From Spizellomyces sp. 'palustris' (lineage: Eukaryota; Chytridiomycota; Chytridiomycetes; Spizellomycetales; Spizellomycetaceae), in NCBI GenBank assembly GCA_006535965.1, contig QEAR01000001.1, positions 310,001 to 374,000 of the forward strand: 64,000 nt of DNA, in the 5' to 3' direction. Below the pieces are notes generated by a model. That model was not told where the DNA came from, did not search any database, and saw only the letters and a list, made by a program, of their open reading frames with translations. The position numbers and the translations under genes were made by a program. Below are positions 23,246-33,842 of the stretch, in pieces; within the stretch, counting starts at the first letter, position 1, and the number at the start of each line of letters is the position of its first letter.

Positions 23246-23651
23246 CTATCTTTTCTTGAAACCATACTTTTTTCTTTCGTAAAATAGATCTGTTTTACTG
23301 CTTCCCAGATTTACAATCTTCGGACAACCATCTCGCTGATAGAATTTGAACAGTAAACCATTAGTGATTCCGCTGAGGTGACAACAAAGTCTGAACCAAA
23401 GAACTTACGTCTTTCTCTTGCACGACACACTCCTTACAATAGTATGCATCCGAAATTCCCGCCCCACCACAAATAACGCATCTCCCCTGATATGATCCAT
23501 AATTACACTCATCGCAGATTCGCACCAAATCCGCTGGTCGCACGTAAGAATCACAGATCACGCATTTTCCGTCGCATTTTTCGCACAAACGCCCGATGGC
23601 TATTCCTGGTTGCTTTCGGCAAAAGATCAAATCGGGATGATGGCGGGCCAT
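23246..23651 (-). CDS. RDS3: PHD-finger-like splicing factor PHF5A / Rds3
   Basis: A component of the U2 snRNP SF3b complex, contacting SF3B1 at the branch-site pocket. Exon 1 (23409-23651) encodes [20 protein letters not shown] and the zinc-binding cysteines in [39 protein letters not shown] and [21 protein letters not shown] intron follows. Exon 2 (23246-23335) encodes [20 protein letters not shown] and ends RKKYGFKKR. Total length is 110 residues, the same as the human protein, with all Cys positions conserved. Divergent from CSL4 across 218 bp. Confidence 0.98.
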
Positions 23652-23869
23652 AGTTTACAGTGATGTTGCAAACAGTGAGTTCAGAGACGCTTGGAAAGTG
23701 TGAGGGAAAGGACAACGACCGGGAACAGAATGTTGGGTTTGAGCTTTTGAAATACGGTATTTGGAATCTTGAACGTTGCGCAGTCAGTTACTTTGTTGTT
23801 GCTATAGCAACGTGTACATCTGCGTTGACCAGCTTGTTTCTTTGATCTCTGTTAACATTCTACGGCAAC
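23652..23869. promoter_or_regulatory. bidirectional promoter PHF5A / CSL4 with X-box palindrome
   Basis: A 218-bp spacer between two RNA-processing genes. It holds a perfect 14-bp palindrome, GTTGCTATAGCAAC at 23798-23811, 59 bp before the CSL4 ATG. Two AGCAAC half-sites separated by AT match the RFX X-box pattern (RGYAAC half-sites with a 0-3 bp spacer). RFX binding is inferred. Confidence 0.5.
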
Positions 23870-24882
23870 ATGAATGATATTGTAACACCTGGACAGCGAC
23901 TAGCGCACGCTGGCGACTACAAAGGTATTCCGTGGACCAAAGGAGATTATTTGTTGATTATTAAGTCTAACCGGGTTTTTTGTCCATTCCCCTCGTTATC
24001 TAGTATCCTCTGGAACCTATCAAAAGTGAGTTGTGGGAAGAACTTGGTAGAACTGTTGTGCTGGAATGGCGTGTAGGGCTTTTGTCCATTGCGTTTATGG
24101 TTGCCGCACGAGGATGCGTTCCGGCTGTGGAGCTGGTTGACACACAAAGACTGCGAAGAGGAAAGTCTCATTTGCTCACACCCGGACGTAGGGACGATTT
24201 CATATACGCATCAGTAGTGGGAATAAGTCAGATATTACCACCAGAAAAAGAGGGCGAAGTACGTTGTCATTTGCAACCTCACCCTGAACCACGTCACTGA
24301 TATGCCAGACAAACGCGAATAGTCTCCAATCCTCACCGTAACACGCCACAAAGAATTCAACCCAATACCCGATGTAGGATCTATTGTAACAGGCCGGATC
24401 ATCCGAGTCAACCAATTCTCCGCGACGATGACCATCATGGTAGTCGGGACAGCACCATGCAAAGAAAACTTTCAGGGCGTTATTCGAGTACAAGATGTGC
24501 GAGCAACCGAGCGAGAGAAAGTCCAGATCTACAAGAGTTTCAGACCAGGGGATGTCGTGAGGTTGGTCAATAAAACGGACATTTATACTCTCATGCAAGT
24601 GCATAGATAATAAGGCATGACTACAGAGCCGAAGTGGTGTCGCTTGGTGATGCAAGAAGTTACTATCTTTCGACAGCTAAGAACGAGCTGGGAGTTATAT
24701 TTGCACAGAGTATGGCCGGATACACCATGATTCCAATATCATGGGAGGAGATGATTTGCCCGAAGACAAAGGTAAACACTACGATATGTATGATATGTGA
24801 CTGCAAATCGGCTTATACTGACTTTCGAATGTGGAATACATAGGTCATTGAGCACAGAAAGTGTGCAAAGCCCGAGTCTTGA
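23870..24882 (+). CDS. CSL4: exosome complex subunit Csl4 (EXOSC1)
   Basis: A cap subunit of the RNA exosome with an S1 domain and a C-terminal zinc-ribbon-like part. Exon 1 gives MNDIVTPGQRLAHAGDYK. Later exons give DDFIYASVVGISQ, then HKEFNPIPDVGSIVTGRIIR, VNQFSATMTIMVVGTAPCKE and NFQGVIRVQDVRATEREKVQ. The next stretch is IYKSFRPGDVVR, then VVSLGDARSYYLSTAKNELG and MIPISWEEMICPKTK. The last exon is VIEHRKCAKPES. These blocks align in order with human EXOSC1. The second exon region (about 24080-24200) has ambiguous edges. The C-terminal CPKT...RKCAKPE resembles the usual ribbon remnant. Confidence 0.93.
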
Positions 24883-25390
24883 GACATTGCGACGCTTTGT
24901 GGGATTCAGCGCCGAGTGGCTTAGCCATATCCAACAGTTGCACTTTATCAAATAGAAATGCGTATTAAGAATGTTGAGATTCTTTCCCTTTTCATATAGA
25001 TGGAGATGCTCACACAAAAGGGAAAGAAAAGCCCTCTAGACCATTGTTTGATGAGAAGCAGCCATTATGGCACCTTCTGTCGTAAAGTAGTGATGCTTAA
25101 CTCGATGTGAGGTAGGACGAAGTCTGGTATATATGGGCGCTGCTCAGATGAAAATGAGTTCCGACTGGTGCAAAAACGGTTTGTCGTTTGATTGCGCGGA
25201 ACAGTTCGCTCGCGTGAAACGATAAATACAGATGATATTCGAATGCGCCTGTGGATGGCGCAGGAGCGATCCGTTAACAGACCGTCCAGCCTGCAACCCC
25301 ATACTAATCCATCTAATCATCTCGGTGTTATGTAGGAGGGTGGAAGGAAAATCGTCTAATACTGGCTATTTGGATATGCTATACACAGTT
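24883..25390. other. convergent 3' spacer
   Basis: Between the CSL4 and mL44 stop codons. Short unsupported frames only. No RNA gene or repeat recognised. Confidence 0.6.
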
Positions 25391-26561
25391 TCATGCATTT
25401 GTTGCGTCTTTGTCAAAGAATGTGATGCTGCCCTCGTCCAGGTCTGATGGTAATTTTATGTCCCTGACCTCTTGGAGGTAATGCTTTTGCAAAGCGTCTC
25501 TTACTGCCTAAGATTGTGAGGATGCGACCATCAGCACTTTATCACACCAGGGACGGCATTTGTAGGGACCGTTTTGCTCACCCTTGTTTCTGCCATCTCC
25601 ATCGAGCTGCCGTGCCCCTCCCCAATCTTTTCGACTCCAGAATAGATTCCCACAATAAATACAGGTGAGCTAGATTGTCGACCGCTTTCCTTCACCAAAC
25701 TACGCAGAGAGAGCCGATAAGAATATGCGCAGATTGTTGGATCGTTAACATTCCATCAAGTGCTTACCGTGACACCGGCCGGACCTGACCTTTGGCCTTG
25801 GTGATCTGTACCAACAGCCGTTTGGGGTTGAGCAACTTCAAGTGCGACTCTATATCCACTGATCGCGACAGAAAGTGAGCATGGACAAACTGTCTTGCAA
25901 TCTTGGCTCCCTTGTCTTGATACAGCGCCCCGATCAATGCTTGCAAGACTTTCCCCGCGACAAGAGCCTCCCCGTTTGCAGATATTTGACTAGTCTCCTC
26001 GTTCGTACCCTATAAGGTGAGGTAGAATTAGTCCATAGGTCCACACGTCCATAGATTGGTGGCCGGTTACTACACGAACCTTCCAGCGCATCACGGTTGG
26101 TATTCCGAAATGCTTTCCCAAGCTGGCCAAGGCCTTGTCGCCGATGTAGGCGTTCACCACGCTGTTCACCGACTCCGCTGGCAATTCTGGAAACCTCATG
26201 TAGACATGCTCTGTGACATATAGTCCCAATACTTTTCCACCTGCGAGAGGTCGACAAGGCCACTGTCAAAACTCGATATTTCTAATAAACCAATGGCAAA
26301 GGACGTACCCAGATACTGAAGTCGGGAAAAGGCTGAGTTTGGCCCTGATGGGAAGGACTTGTGGGTGAGTGCCTCGTTCAGCAGTTTATTGTCGGAGAAC
26401 TGGAATCCCGTCCTTGCCGAAAAGGCTGATTGTTTGGCGAGGTCTTGGGGGGAGGGTGTAGATGTATATGAAATGGGTCGTGTTCGGAGAGTTGTGCAGG
26501 GCGCTTGCTGACACCACGCTCTTACAACTCGAGTTCGGGAGCCAAGTAAAAGGGTTCGCAT
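25391..26561 (-). CDS. MRPL3: mitochondrial large-subunit ribosomal protein mL44
   Basis: A mitoribosome protein built from an RNase III-like domain plus a dsRNA-binding domain. The ATG at 26561 opens a basic presequence (MRTLLLGSRTRVVRAWCQQA). RNase III-like motifs include LLNEALTHKSFP, then LQYLGGKVLGLYVTEHVYMR joined across an intron, FPELPAESVNSVVNAYIGDK and VLQALIGALYQDKGAKIARQ. The dsRBD part reads ESGRQSSSPVFIVGIYSGVE, then KIGEGHGSSMEMAETR. The RNase III signature LEFLGDAVL is replaced by LQYLGGKVL, so the catalytic Asp is lost, as expected for mL44. The ATG is 24 bp from an in-frame ATG of the divergent PPR frame, but 176 bp from that gene's likely true start. Confidence 0.93.
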
Positions 26562-26737
26562 AATGACGACGGTGACCTCGGTGTATGGCAGGGAATTTGC
26601 TGAAGATCGTCGTGTTGCGAGTTTTTGCAATTGCAAGAATGGCCGACGTATTGCCATGGTTACCTCGGTTACCATCCAGTCGACGCGATTTGACATTTGG
26701 TCGCTGGTCTTCCCTAGTCAATATACGGGCCATAACA
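26562..26737. promoter_or_regulatory. bidirectional promoter mL44 / PPR protein
   Basis: A spacer of about 176 bp, assuming the PPR gene starts at 26738. It sits between two mitochondrial gene-expression factors. TTGCCATGGTTACC at 26650-26663 is close to an X-box but has an imperfect half-site. Part of the spacer stays open in the PPR frame. Confidence 0.4.
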
Positions 26738-28081
26738 ATGCTAAAAGGATTTTTCAAGTGCGCGGCATGTCGTAACCGTGCAGCGTCACCTCGGCTGGCG
26801 CCACTAGCGGGGCAATTACGAAGGATAGCTACCACGGCACGCAATGACGATTCAGTTTCGATAGGTGAACATTTGCATGGAGCCTTTGCACCGCTCCTGA
26901 CCAAAGACCCACAAACAGGTGGAGCTACATCCGATGCTTTAATAGACACGGACACATCTGACCTTCCAACGGTTGCCCGTTGGACCGTCGCTCCGCGCAA
27001 GCGTCCTGTGACTGGTGCCATGGACACGTCAGGGTCAACTGTTGAAGCCCTCCACGCTGCGCTACGTTCTCACAATATTCGTCAGGCTTGGCAAGTATAC
27101 AAGAACATGTATCGAGCGGGGAAATACGATACGCTCCATGCAGACGATCACAGCACTATGCTTGGTTGGTTGACGGCACATACACTTCCCAGCCTGGCTG
27201 CTATTCACGCTGCCCGTGTTCTTGCAAATATGCGACGATCGGGCCACCGTCTGGACCTAAGAGATTACCATGCGACGATGTTGTGCCATCTGCGGAATAA
27301 CGATTTACGTCGTGTGGCTGAGGCTTTTAAGGCAATCCGCGCGGACGGTGAACGACCGGACGCACGCGCGTTCAATCTATTGATTGCTGCATATGGGCAG
27401 GCTAAGGATCTACGAGGTGCATTCAGAGCGTGGGAGCAAATGAAGCGGGAGGTACCAGGGGCGCAGGCCGACATGGATTCTTGGGCCGTCATGATCGAGG
27501 CATGTGGTATCTCCAACAGGATAGAGGAGGCCGAAAGATTGTGTGATCAGCTGCGAGCTGCAAATGCGTTCTCAGATCGTAAGGTCTATGAGGCTATTAT
27601 ACGAGCGTATGGAGTGAACGGAGATCTTGAGAAGGCTCTCAAAGTGTTTGGAGAATTGAAAGATGGGCGTGCAAGAGAGAATGTAGATTTGGAAACGTAC
27701 GATGGCATCATTTTGGCATGCGAGGCCGTAGACGATGTGGAAACAGCGCAAGAATTGTGGGATGAATTACGCGAGTTTTGCCGAGAGCATGGTCGCCCCT
27801 CGCAAAAAGGAACTATTGTGCCCCTTGTGACGACTTTCAATCGCATGCTGTCGCTGTATGCGCGGCATGGCGACGTTGGCCAGTCAGAAGCACTGTTCAA
27901 GGAGAGAAGTATGCTATATCCGGAGGATCTTGCTAGTTATCAACATCTTGTTCGTGCATACGCATATCGAGAAGACTGGCAGGGGTGTGTCAAGGTATAC
28001 GAGAGTATGGTTGAACGAGGGTTTTTGCCGGATATTGAGATAGTGCAGGTGGCCATGCGTGCACAGAGTAAGATACGCTAA
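26738..28081 (+). CDS. pentatricopeptide repeat protein, probably mitochondrial
   Basis: An intronless gene. The ATG at 26738 (MLKGFFKCAACRNRAASPRL) opens a basic presequence followed by AGQLRRIATTARNDD, a convincing matrix-targeting leader; the first in-frame ATG at 26585 would almost touch mL44. The 447-residue product carries helical-hairpin PPR units of about 35 residues. Examples are TVEALHAALRSHNIRQAWQV, ARAFNLLIAAYGQAKDLRGA, SWAVMIEACGISNRIEEAER, YEAIIRAYGVNGDLEKALKV and SYQHLVRAYAYREDWQGCVK. PPR proteins bind organellar RNA sequence-specifically; the target here is unknown. It could relate to fungal mitochondrial mRNA stability factors, but no specific ortholog is recognised. Confidence 0.85.
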   Translation: MLKGFFKCAACRNRAASPRLAPLAGQLRRIATTARNDDSVSIGEHLHGAFAPLLTKDPQTGGATSDALIDTDTSDLPTVARWTVAPRKRPVTGAMDTSGSTVEALHAALRSHNIRQAWQVYKNMYRAGKYDTLHADDHSTMLGWLTAHTLPSLAAIHAARVLANMRRSGHRLDLRDYHATMLCHLRNNDLRRVAEAFKAIRADGERPDARAFNLLIAAYGQAKDLRGAFRAWEQMKREVPGAQADMDSWAVMIEACGISNRIEEAERLCDQLRAANAFSDRKVYEAIIRAYGVNGDLEKALKVFGELKDGRARENVDLETYDGIILACEAVDDVETAQELWDELREFCREHGRPSQKGTIVPLVTTFNRMLSLYARHGDVGQSEALFKERSMLYPEDLASYQHLVRAYAYREDWQGCVKVYESMVERGFLPDIEIVQVAMRAQSKIR

Positions 28082-28167
28082 GTCATTTGTAGCAATTATT
28101 TACAAGAGTGTATATAGTACAGACTACGATTGCGGACACAGGCTCCCATATTGTTGGCAATTATCAC

Positions 28168-30833
28168 TTAGTCCCATCCAAACATCCATTTTCCTATCGT
28201 CTTCTGTATTCCCCCAATATCCCACTCTCTGCGTCCAATCCACAGATCATGTGTCATATCCAACTTTCCGAACACACTTCCACCTTTCCACGCCAGCACT
28301 CTAGAATCGATGTCGCGCGGGTTTTGTAATAGGCGGGGAGTCAGAGCAGGAGTAGCTCCAGTAGCTGACGCTGCTGCAAGCCTTGCTTTTAATGGCGTTC
28401 CTTGGAATACTGTTCCAAGCCGCTCCTCCAGCAATTTCGCCAATCCTGGTACCATTCCCCCGCCGCCTACTACCAAAATCGAAGAGCACAGCTTTCGAAC
28501 TCGTATTTCTAGGTCGCCATCTTTCATGTCTGAATAAGTGTGCGCGTATAGGCCAATGGAGTGTGCCAACGCTGCATCAAGAGGAATGGAAATCTCGGAT
28601 AAAGTTCCCATGAACCGCCGCCGCCGGAGGAAGTGCATTATCGGTGGTGGTTGAAGTACATCATCCGGTGACTTGGGTCTTTCAGGGACTCCTTTTGTAT
28701 TTGCTATTGTCACTTCTGGACGTGTCCCGTTCAGACTTTGCGCAGATTTCCCCACAGCGTCGTAAGGTTTGATTGCTCCTCCTTGCGTCGGACTCGCTAG
28801 CTTTGGATCTGCTGATAGCACGTCGGGAGCGGAGAGTTGGTCGTCCACCTCGAGGTCTGTTGGCATCGTAGTATGGCCCTCATGCAGTTTATCGCTGTCC
28901 GCGTTTTTCGACTCGCGTATGCGTTTCCCGTTGGTGGCGTATTCTGCAGGATGGCTGATATAAGAACGGTAGGCTGCGGCTGCTGCAACTCCTGCATTGT
29001 GCGGCAATTCATCTCCCTCCGTGTCATCCTCTGCGTTGTAATCCAGATAGGTTTCGCGAAAAGCAACATGCTGTAGCTTCTTGGAGAAGTCAATTACGTA
29101 GGGGTGGAACAGGACCTGCGATCAGCCGTTAGCCTCCTTAAGACTTGATATTACAGTTCGTAGCAGTTAATACGCACCCTGGGGCCAGTTACCACCTCAT
29201 CGTAAACCTTGATCCTGTACAGCAGAGTCGGTCGATCGGGAGCGCGAACGCAAAAGTTGCATAGGTTCACAGTCATGTCAATCTGTTGATGCCAGAACAT
29301 TTATCTTCTATCCTTCCACGCCGCCATTGTGATAGATAAGCTGGACCCCACCTCATTATTCGTGCAAAACTTTTCCTTCAGTTCGTCTGCAAGAAGCCAA
29401 TCATACACATTTTTTTTGGGATTAAAATTGGTATACGGAAAAGCACTATTCAGTAAAAGCTTCATCAAGAATGCCGTAATGTCATCGCCTCCGTATTTGA
29501 GATTGACTCTAATATATCCAAGCATCAGTTAAACACACACCCATCACAAGGGTAAGCAAACTTGCACCCACCTTGTATCTGCAACGCACATGCCGTCCTC
29601 TACGCAAGATATACTGGTCTTCTGTGCTCCAATATCAATAACGCATGCGGTTGTAATCCCAGCGCCGAATGTGGCAGCCACAGATTCCTTGTTGAACGAT
29701 GGCTAGGGTTATTGAGGGTTTACCAAGCGCTCCAGGAACGCTAAGGGACGTACTTGCAGTGCTGTTACTCCCCGAAAGCCCATGTTGCGCAGCAGGAGTG
29801 TCGTCATTTCACGCACATGTGCTTTACTAAATAGATCCGGCACCAACCACACGACATTGTATGATCCAAACTCAGAACGCAAAATCCCGAGCTCGCTTTC
29901 AATAATCTCGGTCCATATAGTCTCGATATCAGCAAGACAACCCCATATTGATGTGTAGTCCAACATATTCAGCATCCCATGCTGGATTGGATAAAAGGCA
30001 CGATAGACTGTTGCTGAAGCTGCAGACTCGTTTTCGTCAAAATTTTCCGGACTCACGATACGCAGAGCCTTTTAAGTATCGTCAGTGTGCTGAGTAGGTA
30101 AATGCGTTCTGGCTCTAGCAGGTCATCGACGGCCGTACCTTTGGCCCGACAATGTGACTCTCTAGATCGTTGAGCTCTGTCCATTCTACTTTGTAAGGGT
30201 CGTTATGATCCGGTATCGTTTCTGGTGTAGCCTGCGAATTGAAGCCCACTACTTGACTATGCGCGTTCGGTACAGCCCGGATCTTCTGCGTTCGCATGCG
30301 ATGCCGTATATCCTCCCGGATGGGATTATACAAGCCCGGCTCATCCCGAATCGTGTCCGGGAACGTTTGAGCGATTGCGCCCGGATTGGCAGATCTGGTC
30401 TGACGGACCTGGGTGCTGTCTCTGGCTTCGCGAACTTTCCTCACGATAACGTGCGGTACTTCTTTTGGGAACGCATCAGATGCTCTGCCCACGCGAAGAT
30501 TACGGGAACCGGCATGGATAACAATTATGTCGGAGAAGTTCTCATCTGGCTGGACGGAATCATGGCAATATGTAAGACACTTCCGCAAAGCATCCTATTC
30601 TTTACGACTCTGCCGAGACCATCCCGATCGCATTTACGAAAAAGAATTGCAGAGGCACAGCAACTCACATTCGGTTGGACATTATCGTTAACCTTGTCCC
30701 CAACAGGTAACGAGTTCGCAGTTTTGAGGTATGTTGAATGAACGTTCTTGGGGTTCCAATTGGGGTAACCTTGGACCAGTGGGATCGATGTAAACTTTAG
30801 AGAGGGTAGCTCGTTAGTTCGCTGGGCGTACAT
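28168..30833 (-). CDS. ARP8: actin-related protein 8 (INO80 complex)
   Basis: A nuclear actin-related protein of the INO80 chromatin remodeller that helps bind nucleosomes and linker DNA. The first exon starts at 30833 (MYAQRTNELPSLKFTSIPLV, with WNPKNVHSTYLKT), as in Arp8 N-termini. Then come FSDIIVIHAGSRNLRVGRAS, YKVEWTELNDLESHIVG, AFYPIQHGMLNMLDY and VWLVPDLFSKAHVREMTTLL. Further on are TACVIDIGAQKTSISCVEDG, NLKYGGDDITAFLMKLL, LADELKEKFC and FHPYVIDFSKKL. A Glu/Lys/Asp-rich insertion precedes the C-terminal actin fold (VVGGGGMVPGLAKLLEERLG, then VLAWKGGSVFGKLD). The end is KTIGKWMFGWD. The large acidic insertion is typical of Arp8. About seven introns. Confidence 0.93.
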
Positions 30834-30874
30834 GAGCGGGGAGAAGAGGTGGAATTCAAAAGAACGAAGGAGGA

Positions 30875-31241
30875 ATGCACCAAAGTATAATGACTGCAAG
30901 GATGCGTCCCCCAGTGAAACAGGCGTCGAAAGAGTCCAATAACCGTGACGCGACCGCGTCGGAGCTGTTGTCAATTCTGTCTTCGCACCTTCGTCCGAGC
31001 ACCATCTACAGCAGATCTGACCTTATGAGAAGTGATAACCAGCGCGGAGTAAGCTAACTAGCTGCTACCAAGAGTCGTTTACACGCCAAAACGTTACGAT
31101 TGTTCTTAGCCGGACAGTACTGCCACTCCTACTCGGCCTTGCTCGGATTCTTGGCTGTCAGGGAGTGGATATGCAGCAGTGGAGGGTTCGACCGGTCCTA
31201 AGTGGAAGGAGCTCTGGAACAACAGAAGAATGCCATACTAG
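30875..31241 (+). CDS. small unrecognised two-exon protein, divergent from ARP8
   Basis: I do not recognise the protein. Exon 1 starts at the ATG at 30875 (in-frame alternatives at 30890 and 30902) and encodes MHQSIMTARMRPPVKQASKE, then SELLSILSSHLRPSTIYSRS and DLMRSDNQRG. It ends at a GTAAGC donor. With the acceptor ...TTGTTCTTAG the frame continues as PDSTATPTRPCSDSWLSGSG, then YAAVEGSTGPKWKELWNNRR, MPY and a stop at 31239-31241, with no internal stop. Together this is about 100 residues, mostly polar, with a tryptophan-containing basic C-terminal patch. The ARP8 start is about 40-70 bp away, so the two would share a compact promoter. Support is frame plus splice signals only; a long 5' UTR of chance-open sequence is the alternative. 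Confidence 0.42.
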
Positions 31242-33842
31242 TTCAAATTCATGGGGAGACCACAGGGGATGCACATACACTTAGCAAAAGGGCAGGACAC
31301 TGCAGCTTCATCCACATAATCAATCTTGCAGTGAAGCTAGCCGAATGTGGTGAGGGTGTTATAAAGGTCACTGATGGTAGACATGGTCTTTAGCCACAAA
31401 GAAGATAAGGAAAGCAATTTGTGACCCTTTGTCGGAGTGCTCCCAGAGTCGAACACTCATCTGGTCCCCATTCACGAACACGATACACAAGAAAATGCGC
31501 GGCAGATAGCGTTCCCAAGAAACCGGGGCACGAGTGGAAGACCTGGACTGGGAGTTGGTGGATAATTTTGAGCACATTTAAGGAGCTGGCTTGGGAATGG
31601 CGTGAGGTTTTCGAGGGTTGTTGCCCAGAATGACGCGTTGGAGAACAGTGATGAATGAAGAGGAGTGGAACAGGATGTAATGCCATTGACGAGGTTTTCC
31701 CATCCGAAGCCTGGAAAAAACGACAAAAAGAAGAAAACACATCCAGAAGTGATAAAGGGTGCTCGAGACCGATCCTCCGCCGTGACAACAAGGCGGACCA
31801 AAGCACTTATCACCAACCCGCCCGCCCGGCGAGATGAATAGGGGACGCAGGATGTGATGCCATGTGGCACAGAGTATTGCGAATATTTTCGATGCCAATA
31901 GGCCGGCTGCTACAAATGATAAGAGTAGCACGGACTTCATCAGGGTTCTACATCCTCCTCAGCGCATGCAAACTGTCCATCCTGGATGCTGAACCTCTCC
32001 GTCCGGTTCAGCATTGTCCGCGAGGCAGATCTGCCCGAAGCGTATCTACAGCTATTGATAGTTTGAGTGTATGTTGGGAGCAGAGACGGAAGGGGCAAGG
32101 TTCAGAATTGGTACGAGCTTGAAACAAGATCGTTTAGGGAGCTACCTCTAGGGTCTCGCTTTTTGGATTCGTGTGGTTGACCAAAGCGCTGATTGCATTA
32201 CATTGCGACTGAGTGAAGGAGAATCTCGGTGATGAAATCAACGTCCATCGGACTCGGTCTTCGTGGCCTTTCTTTGCCTAATAACGCTACCTCGCCGGAG
32301 GGTGTTGCTGGTATTGGAATCAGCCACTGGTCAGTCAGCGACAGATTAGCAATGAATTAATCGCTCCAAGACCATCGGTTCAGGCATTGTTGGGGGCAAC
32401 CTGATGCGCCCTTGGAACGCTGGTAGCCTTTGGTTATGATTGCTGGCAAGTAGAGGAGGAGGCAGACTTTTCGGGCTCTTGGACGAGGGCGGCTGGAAAC
32501 CACGAATCTTCATCTGCCAATACCCATTGGCGAATCCTATATTCCATGGTATGTAAAGTGCTTCTTGCAGCTCCTTGCGACCCAGGAAAGCACCCGCAAA
32601 TTTGTCTGTGAGGCTCCGCTGTATCATCAATTGTAGACGGAGCTAACTCCAAGGACGTATTTTTATGACATGCTCAAATGTGATTCTACGAAGTGATGGT
32701 TTGTGGTCTTGGTTTTGTCAAAACATTGGAATTTGGCACTGCTGGCCTCTGCCTTTGCAAGTACCAGATTGCACTTCTAAATGATAATACAAGCGTCAAC
32801 AGCTACCCAGGTGCAACTTTTGCAGCAAGGCATGAAGTACTTCCCTCGATGATAACTGCGTTCGGGAACGGGCTTTACATGTGTGTCCGATCAATTGAGT
32901 AGAAGTCGGCAGCAAGTAGAGAGCCAGATCTAGCCCTAATTAGTTACTACCTTGCACATGATCAAACCTGATCTCATTTAATAAGAGTGCCCAACAACAG
33001 CAAACCCAGCAGGTCTGTAGGATATAAACAATTGGCCATCCTCATTTGAGTGATCGACATGTATCTTTGTAAATGCGTTCTTCTATCTTATATCGAATGC
33101 CGAATTAATTACTTATTTGCCTGGATGCTCCGAATTTTGAGAATAAGAGCATTTGCCTAAAAGTGAGTCCATGCAATGGTAATAGATCCTCCGCAACATA
33201 TTTAGGTCCCTTGTTTGCGATATGCAGCGAATGATTCAACGGGGCTCAATCGAGATCTCCTGCAGATAATTAGATTGGAAGCTTTTGGAAATCCATAGGT
33301 GGATCTTGTGGCGACAGTGCGAGAGACAGTCGAGATGAGTGCCATCCTTGCTGAGTGGTGCAGCCTGCAATGGACCGCCTACTAGAGGAAAGATATACTC
33401 GCTTGATGCTTTCGAGACAAGAAGTTGGTAAGGATATTACAGATGATTTGACTGAGGAAAGCATGATCTTCTTGAAGAACAATGAAGGTAATTATGGAAG
33501 AGGAACATCATATTGCTAATTACGACATGCGGTCAAGGTAAATGATTTAAAAAGCCACTGCTGGAGTGTTAATAGAAAACGGATGTGTTAAGATCTTGCG
33601 CATTGGAATTAAAGTGAGCATTCCAGTAGCAAAGTAAGGTAGAAGCAGTAACGTAAACCAATAGTCGATGGTGGAAAGTTATCGTTGAGATGATCGTCGC
33701 AAATGGCAAACGATGGGTGTCCGTAAAAGGCAGCGCAACTTCTGGGACGCGCTCTTCCACATGCGCTCACAATTCATGACATGAGCAAATCGTCCTCGCT
33801 GGCCGTCATTTCTGTCGCTTCTTAACGTTTCCATCTGCCACA
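31242..33842. other. 2.6-kb gene-poor region with weak coding candidates
   Basis: No conserved gene recognised. Two weak candidates exist. On the minus strand, an ATG at 31940 opens a hydrophobic signal-like start (MKSVLLLSFVAAGLLAS), and a strong pyrimidine-tract acceptor ends at 31711, after which three frames stay open over 100-300 bp. On the plus strand, 33370-33519 encodes a 49-residue charged helix (MDRLLEERYTRLMLSRQEVG) that ends soon after a GTAATT donor-like site. Otherwise the stretch is AT-rich and unstructured. I see no terminal repeats. Confidence 0.45.

Noticed and set aside
26648-26663. X-box-like TTGCCATGGTTACC near the PPR gene
   Set aside because: One half-site departs from the RFX consensus, and the motif lies in sequence open in the PPR frame.
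31180-31200. GGGTTCGACC resembling a tRNA B box
   Set aside because: No A box at the right distance and no cloverleaf; it falls inside the proposed second exon of a small gene.
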